Shown here: positions 34,808 to 46,800 of the stretch, in pieces
Layout of the letters: every line of letters starts with the position of its first letter
Position numbering within the stretch: position 1 is the stretch's first letter
Source of the DNA: Rhabdophis nuchalis
Taxonomy: Eukaryota > Chordata > Lepidosauria > Squamata > Natricidae
Direction: 5' to 3'
Assembly: GCA_039707465.1 (NCBI GenBank)
Contig: CM077643.1
Span: 326,266,919 to 326,330,918 of the forward strand
Length of the DNA: 64,000 nucleotides
Program-made: the position numbers and the translations under genes
The notes under the pieces: model-generated
Seen by the model: only the letters and a program-made list of their open reading frames with translations
Database searches by the model: none
Told to the model about the DNA's origin: nothing

Positions 34808-37800
34808 CTTTAGGGAGAAAAAAAAAAGCAACTCATAAAATTCCTCTCACATGGACTGAGAAGGAGAGGGCTATTTCCTCATCGCAATACAACCCCATGC
34901 ATTCTGAACAAATGATTTGGAAAAGGGGTGTCAAACTGGTGGCCCGCGGGCTGGATGCGTCATGCGCAGGCCATGCCCACCCCAGCTTCGTGAATGGGGA
35001 AAATGTCACGAGACATCATGTGATGGCAACGTGACATGGAGAGTTTGACACCCATGATTTGGAGGGTAAGGGACACTTCAGAGAAGATCTGCACAGTGCA
35101 CAGTAAGAAGACAAAAAGTAATTCCTTCAAGGAAGCAGTTTCCGATCACTTAATGCCACATTCTACTCTAATAACTTCCCTTTAATTTCAAGCACAGCAT
35201 ATCCATTGGGAAATCCAACTATATACAAGAAGGATTTGTATCATGACCTCATGAATCAGTTTTGCTGTTCACAGACTCATTAGCTACAGTTGTCACAAGA
35301 AACAACACAGGAGAACTCTCTTCTAATGCTCTTCTTGATTACTGCAAATGAAAGGATGGCGATTTTGCTCCCCTATTTTCCCCAAATGATTGATCGATAA
35401 CTATGCAAGGCATTTATGCTTTGGGTTACATTGCAGGTTAAGGGTAAATGTTCAAAAAGTGAGAAAAAATGAAATAAGAGATTAACAGAATGATTTGAAA
35501 ATTAGTGTTCTATTATAGCATTGCCTACTGTTATCAAAACTTTGCTGATTTGTGCCATCCAAGGAACAGAGTGGCATAACCTTCTCGTCATTTTTAATGG
35601 CTAGATTTTTAATTACTGCTTTAATTATTTTCAACAGACAGTAAAATAATGGCTAAGTTATTGAGCATTCAACCCCCAGAGTATCCTGTATTGCTGGGAG
35701 AACATTACTGATGACTTAGTTACACCCACAAATGTACCCCTTTTGCTAAATGAGTTTTTCTCCAGTAGAGTTCACCATTCTAATCCTCTTAATAACTATT
35801 ACTGGATGATAAAAGATTACCATCTTTGCAAATGGAGTAAGTGTGCAAAATTCATGTAAATGCTTGATGATTAGCGCTCTCTTTGTGAAGTTACAAGGGT
35901 GATGTCTAGATACGGGTATTAGTCGAGTTCGGTGCAGTTTCAATGAATTATTTAGAAGACGCTTAATTATTCCTAATTGTTTACCATGAGGTTTTACTGT
36001 GTTGCTATCCCCTGAGTGCAATACTGAATGCGAGATTAAATAACCAATATAATTATGATTTAAAGCCATGCTAAAGTTGTTATTGCAGCCATTGAATGAC
36101 ATACCTCAAATAGAACATAACCAAATCCTTTGCCGATGCCTGTGCTTCGATCTCTCACAATTCGTACACCTGTCACATTTCCACATTCCAAAAAGTGATT
36201 TCTTACAGTCTTATCATCAATTTCTGTAAATGCAATATCTTTTATAAATGTGCAGCTATTAAAACACAACCATTTTAGCGACATGACTAAATTTCTATTA
36301 CTATTTAAAGTTTATATTCTTTTTTAAACAAATACAAATATGGTTGCCACCTCTATCTGCTTAAAAGAAAGATTAAGACTATTGGGAAAGTATTGGCAAG
36401 GCAATAGCTCTATATCCCTTACTTATGTTTTAGTTATCTTATTATGGCATACTTCAAGAATTAGGTTACAAATTTACCAATTCAAAGCACCTTTTCTTTT
36501 TGCTTTACCTGCATTTGTAGATTTATTTATTTATTTATTTATTTAATTACATTTGTATACCGCCCTTTCTCCCTTGCAGGACTCAGGGCGGTGAACAGGC
36601 AATAATAAAAACCACAATAAAACATCCAATAATTCAATAAATATACTACAAATTCTAAAACTAAATTAAACAATGGGCCTGCTCTAAAATAACCTATAAA
36701 ACCCCTAATAAAACAAATTTAAAACTACGCCAGGACAGCCGCACGAAATAGATGGGTTTTCAGGGCTCGACGAAAAAGGCGCAGGCCCGTGGTTGTGCGT
36801 AGGTCAGGGGGTAGGTCATTCCAGAGGGCAGGAGCTGCCACAGAGAAGGCTCTCCCACTAGGGGTCGCCAGCCGGCATTGACTGGCTGACGGCACCTTGA
36901 GGAGGCCCTCTCTGTGGGAGCGGACTGGTTGGAGGGAGGTATTTGGTAGGAGGCGGTCTTGCAGATACCTAGGTCCCTTGCCATGGAGCGCTTTAAAGGT
37001 TGTTACTAACACCTTGAAGCGCACCCGGAAGGCCACAGGCAGCCAGTGCAGCTCGCGCAGGAGAGGTGTTACGTGGGAGCATCTAGAGGCCCCCAGAATC
37101 CCCCGCACGGCCGCATTCTGAACTAGCTGGAGCCTCCAGGTGCACTTCAAGGGGAGCCCCATGTAGAGAGCATTGCAATAGTCCAGGTGGGAAATAACGA
37201 GGGCTTTAGTGACAGTGCGTAGAGCGTCATGATCCAGAAAGTGGCACAACTGGCGTATCAGGCGAACCTGATAAAAAGCCCCCCTGGCCACGGCTGTCAT
37301 ATGATCGTCTAAAGACAGCCGAGTATCCAGGAGGACGCCCAAGTTGCGGGCCCTCTCTGCGGGGGCTAATGACTTGCCCCCGATAGCCAGAGATGGAACC
37401 AACTGGCTATGTTGTGACGCTGGTAACCACAGCCACTCAGTCTTGGACGGGTTGAGTCGAAGCCTGTTCCTCCCCATCCAGACTCGCACGGCCTCCAGGC
37501 ACCGGGACATCACTTCCACAGCATCGTTGGGGTGGTCCGGGGTGGAGATGTACAGCTGGGTGTCATCTGCATACTGATGAAACTCCACCCCAAAACCACG
37601 GATGATCAAACTTTTGCAAGTTTTTGATTTATAATTATGTATAAACATACATTATGTTTATACATAATTATAAATCAAAAACTTGCAAAAACAAAATGCA
37701 GCTCGGGACTAAAAGAAACAAGTAAGCTGAGACATTCTGGTTTGAAGAGGTGTTACTTAGTGTTAATTTTAAACCAGTCTTGTACATTTAAGTTTGTTAA

Positions 37801-40800
37801 CATCTTTACAGATACACTCACTCCATTCATCTGCAAAAGTATAATTTTCTACCAAAATAATGTACATTTGTTTGAATTGATTAACATTAAATTATAATAC
37901 ATACCATAAGGCAGATTTCCTACAAATATTGATCTCTTGTTATCATGCTGTAAAACAAACAACAAAAAGAACTGAACTCAGGAACTTAAAGAAAAGCTAG
38001 TAAAAGATATATAGTATTTGAATTATGTCTATAGAGATTCTAAGTCATGCCATGGTTGTCTCAAAGGTACTTCAAAAGACAACTAGACTTTGTTTTTCCT
38101 TGAAGATGTTTCGCTTCTCATCCAAGAAGCTTCTTCAATTCTGAAGTTGCCTTTTGAAGAAGCACCTTTGGGATAGCGTTTGAATTACTTACACAAGTAG
38201 ATTTTGAAGCAAGATCAACTCTGATATGGAATCCACTGACAATTTCTGTTCCATTACTATGAAACCATAAAAAAGGAAGTAACAATATAAATTACCACTA
38301 AATTTGATTTGAATATTGTTTATTTTAGAAATAGCATTTAATAATAAAGACTTATATATCTTAAACAATGTGGTAATTTTAAAAATAGACATACCATTTT
38401 AAGGCATTATTTGCTGCAGATTCCTCCTTGAAAACCACGTAAGCATTAACGTATTTCATATTAGGGTGTAGTTTTTGCCTAAAGGGAAAAAAAAGTTACA
38501 TTTTATACTGCCAGACTCAAAAAATAACTCCAGATATTTTACATCATAAAAACAAAGATGTGTCAGAATAAACAATCCAATAAAAATAGCAACAATCTCT
38601 AGGCTGCAGCCGACAGCTGTCCAGATTCTAATGACCTACTACTAGGTTTCCCCAACAAATTGAAAAGCCACAGATTTGCCTTCTACAATCCAGAGTCAAC
38701 TTCTTTTACTCTTTTAGTTACAATTTCTCACAATGTTATAAATAATGCAATTCTATGCTATGGTCAAGAAACAGGGCCATCTCTTAATTCAATAGTTAGC
38801 ATTGAAGGGGGCGTTAATTGCACCAGGTCTGTTCCAGTTTTATAGTTAAAACTTTACTATAATTTACAAAAGTGGACTATATGTTTTCAATTTTTCAATT
38901 CAATTTCAATTTTTACTTTGGCCCAGAATAGCTGAAAGATGCCCTGATATAAACAAATCGCACCAATATGATACATCAGTATTTTCTGTTATAAACATTT
39001 TATTTTAAATTAGGGCTAACAGATCCAGGCTCCAAAAAAACATTTCCAGCAACATAATTAAGTGGCAGCAAAGAACTAGACATTTTTAAAAAATATTTCT
39101 TTGCAGCTATCTACTGGTCACCAAGATTTCTAAAGCCGAGATGTAATAACCCCAATATAAGAATAAGTATAACCTGTAAATCAATTCTCATGCACAAATT
39201 ACAATACATACTTTATAGCAGCCATTTTTTTGGATATTGCATCTTCTGCTGGAATCTTCAAAGAGAAAAAATAGTTTATTATTAAGGAGGCATTATTTAG
39301 AAACATTATGAACATTTACAATTTTGTTTAAAACACAGACAATCCAACTGCACAGGAGATATAAACTAGATAAGCATTTCTAGCCATGGTAGCATTCAGT
39401 TTAAAACACTAAAATAATAAACACACACACACACACACACTCATAGAGCTCTCAGTGGAAAATCAAGTCTCTACAATGAAGCAGCCTGGAACCAAGCATT
39501 CAGCTGAGAAGAATGTATGCAAATATTTCCTCTTTCTCTTTGCCCGAGGGAAAAAGAACATTTTCTTATATTACGCTGCTGATTTCCTGCCAAGCAAGGT
39601 TAAATGTACTGTGGGAGATCTATCCTGAGCTCACAAAGAAACGATGGAAGGAATATATACATTGGTCAAATTATGCACATCTCCTAGATACAGTATTCCC
39701 CTGTTCCTCCTTATCAGCTTCCCCATTTGTCTAATACATACATTATGGTCCTACTAGCGGCAGTCATTTAATAAGCAGATAGAAAATCAACAAGCAGAAG
39801 ACCTATCAGTAATCTATTCATAAGGATCAGTAAAAATAATTAAAATAGAGTATAAGCAAGGAATTTGTATCTTCAAAACATGTTAGTTTGGAGCTAATTC
39901 ATGAAAGATTAGGTTGAGAAAAAATGTTAATGAAAAGAACCAAGTTGTTTAAAACAATGAAATATTTACTGTATGTAATCTAGTAATCTGTTATTCCACA
40001 TGTAACTCTATGCATACTTTTCATACCATTATAAAACTTCAGGCGACGTTTTAGAAACAATTGTCTTATGTACTCTTACATAATGCATTCAGCCATTGAC
40101 CAAATTACCGTAATTTGCTGGTTTTACACCTGACCATAATCAACAGACTCACTGGCTTATAACAAATTCAATGAAATGACAATTTAAACATCTATGTAAC
40201 ATATCAATAGAAATGCCTATCAATAAAGAAGAATGAAATAAAAGACACGGCGCCATAAATTAACAAATTCATGACAATTTTCTCCACATTAATTTGTATT
40301 TTAATAGCTTCCAAAGGCCAGTAGGGAGAGGGCAAGCTAGATTTTCAATGAGGCTATTTCTCAGCAGCAGTACCCCTCTAGAGAAAGAAACTCCACTTAG
40401 CCTACTTAAATATTCAACATTATTTGGTTTCCAACAAAAACCAACCATTTAAATGATTGGCTTTGCTTAACAACCCATGACATTCACTTAACAACCGCAG
40501 CATATGCTTAACAACTGTGACGTTTGCTTAATGACTGCTGCTGCAGCAAAAAAAAAAAAGGGGAAAACTACTTCCAGTCACATGGGTGCCTCAGTTTATG
40601 ACTGCAATGACTTATGATTGGATTTCTTGTCCCAATTATTGTCATAAGTCAAGGACTATCCATATATGATATACTTTTGGAGAAAGCCAGAAACTGACAT
40701 CATTTACTAGTAAAGAATCACAAAATGAAGTAAATAACATACCAAAGAACGGAAACGAATTGATTCAATTTGTCCATAGTCTTTGAAAAATGCCCTCAGC

Positions 40801-43800
40801 ATCTAAATTCAAAGAGGGATAATTTTATTAGCCTAAGACGTATACAAGTGTTAGAGAAACAGCAGTAAACACTTAATCCATATACGATGAATGGAGCACC
40901 AGGAACCCTAAATAATATCTATTTGACCAATGATTAAAGGATACAATAAAAAGAAAGTAATTGGGTTTTTTTTCTAGCAGAATTATTAAAGATTAAATCA
41001 AACCGAAAACATTATCCAAAAGTAACTGGGGGTTTCTTTTTAAGTTGAAAGAGTAACACAAAAAACTACATAAAATACTTTACCCTCTTTCTCCATGCAT
41101 ATTTACTCACAAGAAAATGTGCTTTACAAAATCAGTAGGCCAGCACAGTATAATGGTTATAGGTCCCCAACCCCCAGCATATGGGCTGGTACCAGGCTGC
41201 ACCATGCCAGAAACCGGGCCACACAAACAAGTAAAGCACGAAACCACACCCCCTCCAGTCTGCGGAAAAATCTCTCTCCACAAAACTGGTTCTCGGTGCC
41301 CAAAAGGTGGGGGCCACTGGATTAACAGATTCACACTACAAAAAATTGTCCAAGTAATGGACAGCAAATGTGGAGCTCTGGTTTCATCAGCAAGCCCCAT
41401 CTACCGCCCTTATGGTCAGAGGATTGGATCAGACACAGAGACCCAAATGCCACTCTCCAAACATTCATAAAATCACATGATCCAGAGCAACATGTTGCAG
41501 AGATAAAGTGGAGGGTGAGATAGAATCATATTGAACAATTTCGCCCTGTGGCAGAAGGCAATCAGAAATGTAATTAACGAATTAAGTATTCAGAGCAAAG
41601 GTAGTCTTTGACTTAAAATCATTTGTTTAGCTACTGTTCAAAGTCATGATGGCACTGAAAAAAGTGACTTATCACCTGCCCTCTCACTCATGACGTTCAC
41701 GCATCCCCATGGTCACCAAAATTCAAGTGCTTAACAACCAGCAACCATGTATTTATGATGATTACAGCATTTCAGGGTCACATGATCACCATTCGCAACT
41801 TTCCCTGTCAATGGGCGAAGCCAGATTTGCTTAATGACAGTGTTATTCCCTTAATAATTGCAGTGATTCACTTAACAACCATGGTGTGAAATTGGGCACC
41901 ACTCACTTAACAATCACCTTTCTTAGAAAGAGGAAGTTTGACCCCAATTGTGGAAATTGTGGTCCAAGTTGCATAAATCAAGGATTAGCTGTTTAAGCTG
42001 AATGATGGCGTTGGTGTAAATTAAATCAGTTACATTTCCTTTTCTTTGACCTATGTTTTAAAGTTTTGGATACACCACATTTTACTTCTTTTCTGTATTT
42101 TGCTTAAAGTTGCTTATACTAGAATGAAATAGTGATAGGTACATATTTATTAATATAACTTTTTAAAATATGCTTAATACAATCTGTTGCTTTAAAGAAA
42201 GTACAAATAGATTGGTATCAAAGTTACTTACTTGTGCTGTATAAGAAACAGGTAAATTCCCCACAAAAAGAGTCCTCTTGTTCTTTAACTTTTCTTTAGC
42301 CAGGTTAACTTGGATTTTCTTTTTTTTAATTTGAGCAGCTTCCTCTGAGGTTGGGAAAAATTTGGTAGCCCTATTTTTCATTTGTATTACTTCTTCTTCT
42401 GCTTCACTTACATGAGCCAAAGCACATTCCCTTGGTGAAAAATGTATAACCAAGTTATTTAATTGAGCGTTTATAAATAATCATATATGTTCACAGAGTC
42501 ACAAAAAATAAGCATTTTAAAACTAACTTTTCACTGACAAATATCAATTCTAGAGAGATTATAATTACCTACATTAAAAGCATGCAATTACTATCTAATA
42601 ATTGGGCACTATCTAATAAAATGAAATTCAATTGTGAAAAAAGTAAGATTCTACATTTAGGCAAGAAAAACAAAATGCACAGGTACAGTATAGGTACCTT
42701 GCTCAATAGTAGCAACTGTGAGAGGGATCTTGGAATCCTAGTGGACAACCATTTAAATATGAGCCAGCAGTGTGCAGCAGCTGCCAAAAAAGCCAACACA
42801 GTTCTAGGCTGCACAAACAGAGGGATAGAATCTAGATCACGTGAAGTGTTAATGCCACTGTATAGTGCCTTGGTAAGGCCACACTTGGAATACTGCATAC
42901 AGTTTTGGTCGCCACGATGTAGAAAAGACGTGGAGACTCTGGAAAGAGTGCAGAGAAGAGCAACCAAGATGATTAGGTGACTGGAGACTAAAACATATGA
43001 AGAACGGTTGCAGGAGCTGGGTATGTCTAGTTTGATGAAGAGAAGGACCAGGGGAGACATGATAGCAGTGTTCCGATATCTCAGAGGGTGCCACAAAGAA
43101 GAGGGAGTCAAACTATTCTCCAAGGCACCTGGGGGCAGGACAAGAAGCAATGGGTGGAAACTAATCAAGGAGAGAAGCAACTTAGAACTAAGGAGAAATT
43201 TCCTGACAGTTAGAACAATTAGTCAGTGGAACAGCTTGCCTCCAGAAGTTGTGAATGCCCCAACCCTGGAAGTCTTTAAAAAGATGTTAGATAGCCATTT
43301 GTCTGAAATGGTATAAGGTTCCTGCCCACGCAGCGGGTTGGACTAGAAGACCTACAAGGTCCCTTCCAACTCTGCTATTGTATTGTATTACTATCATTTA
43401 ACTATATGCAATCAACAAGCTTTGAGGAAAAAGGATTTAAATTAAATTAAATTAAATTAAATTAAAAAAGGAAACACAGAAAGACCATTGCTAAAATTTT
43501 AGCACAACACATACTTAATGATAAATAAGTCCTTCTTATCAGATTTATTTCTAAATAATCATACAAAGTACTGCATCTTAAGAGACAGTTCATATTGCAA
43601 ACAGAATTGTCATGAGACGTTATCATTGTAATGATATGAGGGAATGACCTTGGGAAACTGGATAAAGAGATACTGCCTAAGGCAGCAAGTCTCCAAACTT
43701 TGCAACTTGGCAGCCCGGGGCAGGGAAGAGGGGAATCAGGCTGCGCAAGCAGCAGGCCAGCACGCACACTCATGCACACACAGCTCGAATGCAAGTGTAG

Positions 43801-46800
43801 CTGCACTTGCTGGTCCGCCGCTCCGAGTCAAGCTATGTGCATGTGTGCCAGCTCGCTGCTCACACAAGTCAAGCTGCACAACCGCATGTGTGTACCAGCT
43901 CACGGCCCAGTTGTGAATAGGCCACGGCCCAGTAGTTGGGGACCCCTGGCATAGGGAATGGTCATAGAAGAGGAAACGTAGCCCGCAGCTCCATAGTGGG
44001 CAAAGCCAGAAGTGAATGAGCGATCCTCCCTCAGTTATCAATGTGGAAAAGAGTTGGTGAGACAATTCTATTTTCAGATTTGTAAGATTCTGTTAATGTA
44101 GCGTTACGATGAAGTCAAATTAAGTCTGGTTATCTGGTAAGGCTGACAATCATTTTTCAGCTAGAATAGAGTACACATACAGTGCTTGACTTACAACAAT
44201 TGAATTAGTGACCGTTCAAAGTTACAACAGCACTGAAAAGTGACTTATGACTGTTTTTCACACTTACGACTTTCAGCATTCCCATGGTCACATGATCAAC
44301 ATTCACTTGGCAACTGACTCATATTTATGACAGTTGCAGTGACCTGGTGTCATGTGACCCCTTTTGCAAGCAAAGTCAACGGGGAAGCCATTTAGCAACT
44401 GTTACTAACTTAACAACTGCAGTGATTCACTTAACAGCTGAGACAAAAAATGTCATAAATGGAGCAAAACTTACTTAACAAATGCCTCACTTAGTCACAG
44501 ATTTGGGGCTGAATTGTGGTCATACAGGACTACCTGTATTTATTTTAATAACAATAGGGCAGGGGTGTCCAAACTTGGGAACTTTAAGACTTGTGGACTT
44601 CAACTCGCAGAATTCCCCAGCCAGCGGTTTGGACATCCCTGCAATAGGGTTTTTTAAGAGGCATGCTACATTTTGAACCTGCTAATCTGCCCTTTCCTTA
44701 GGAACCAGACAGTAACTAACCAATGTGTGAAATTAAGCATAATAAATACAGATGTTCTGTATAGGTTTTCATTTACCTGTTTGCTACTGTTTCATTTGCT
44801 AGAGAGGTATCTTTCTTAGATTTCTTCATTTTTTTAAAAGGCTGTCTTTTAGTTGATGAATCTTGAATTTCTGTGACACTTTCCTCTTCTTTATGGTTGC
44901 GTTTTTTACTTTCCTTTTAAAATCAATACACCGTCAAACATGAAAGATTAAAGTGTTGCACAATCTCAGGCAGGTGAGAATATTCACATACAGTTTTGCT
45001 AACTTTGGCAATTTGCTAGTTACTAATGCCTCATAGCATTCCACATTGTATACCTTATAAATGGAAGCTCATGTTAATTGTTGCGCCTAAGAATAGTAGC
45101 CAAGATCTTCTATCAGGTGGAAGTAAAATGGAATCTAGGGCCATCTTTTATTAAAGTCCAATTATCACAATGGTCCAAAAAAACCCAAATCGAACAGGAA
45201 GAAACATGTATGGAAAGCAATTCAAGTCATAAAACAGAGGACTGTATCTGTGGTCCTTCTGTTCTAGGTCTCTGTACTAAAAATACATGCATTGTTGTTT
45301 TTTTTAGAAAAAGGAGGCTATGATATTAAGTTGCCTAGCTAAATTTTCCTTTATGTGACAGAGCCTAAGAAAATGTTGAAGCACCTAGAACCGTGATGGC
45401 AAACCTATGGCACAGGTGCCACGCGGAATCATTTCTTAGGGCATGTGAAGCGTTGCCCTGTCAGCTCCAGCACGCTTGTGTGCGCTGGCCAGTTGATATA
45501 GGTCTTCTTTTGAGGCTGTTTTTCGCCCTCTGGAGGCTGGGGGGAGGCTGTTTTCACTCTCCCCAGGCTCCTAGAAAGCCTCTGGAGCCTGGGGAGGGCG
45601 AAAAAAGTGCACCAAAAGCAGGGGGTCACACACAAAGCATTATGGGTGTGGCACACCCATGCACGACCCCTGCGCTCCCCCTGCTTTTGGCATGGGAGCC
45701 AAAAAAGGTTAGCCATCACTGATCTAGAACCAACCAGTTTTAATTAATTTCAATTTAGTAAAAAGCCTAATAGACAGAAAGCCAAGTTTAGCCTAGTTTC
45801 TTGTCTTTTTACTAAAGCTACAAATGAAGAACCGAGAGACCCCCAATCATTTAAACAGAGATATTTCAATTTCCAATTCTTTTCTATTTATAGAATTTGG
45901 GATAAGGATTTAGTTACATGACTTTTGAAAGCATTATTACAATTACAATTTTAATCATAAATCACAATCTTGGAATTAAACTGTGAAGAAGAGTTCCAAG
46001 AACATAACTTTCAATTTAGGTTAAAAAGCCTTATTAAATTGAATTTTAAAGCAGCAATTATAAAAAGTATTAAACAAGGTTTAGAGTGAATGAAAAAGAC
46101 TTAATGGTACTGTAAAGAACCAGTTCAAATTCCTATATTTGATATTCTAACACGTTTTCCAAATGCAATTATGGAATTCTTGCCCTATATTGTAGCAGAT
46201 TGGAAATGGATCGGGTATTTTTTTAAAAACTGTTTATACACAATTTGGACTAGGCAGTGAATACTGTAGCAACCAAATTTGCTGATAGAAATAATTTATG
46301 AATGGTAAAATGAGAAAGAAAAAAATAATGTAAACAGTACCACTTTTTCCAAAGTGGGCAAATAGGCATGAAACTGGGAGACACAAAATGGGCAAAGTGA
46401 TGCATATTAGCACACAAAATCCAAACACCATTATACTTCCATGGCATCTTAACTGACAGTGACTGATCATGAAAGGGATTTGGGGATCAGGGTGCACAAG
46501 TCAAAAAAGTTAACTAAGTGTGCAGCTATTCTAAAGCAATCTCCTTCAAAACAAGCTTGAATCACGAACATATTTGCATAGTTTTCTTAGCAAAAACATG
46601 GGAGAAGGGTATCAATGACTATCATTATGGATGCCTAAGGACACCCTTCGGGTTGGAGAGATAGGCAGGATATTTCTCAATGCCATTTGCAGGGAATCAT
46701 AGGCAGGTGAAGACATCTGCTTGGGAATACCCTGAAGCAAATGGTGAGCCACTGTGTGAGACAGAATGCTGGACTGGATGGGCTGTGGCCTGTTCCAGCA

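Noticed and set aside
42569..43180. 203-codon minus-strand open frame
   Set aside because: Antisense shadow of the CR1 LINE coding sequence on the plus strand.
45393..45722. 109-codon plus-strand frame
   Set aside because: Coincides with a GC-rich hAT MITE (45391-45721).
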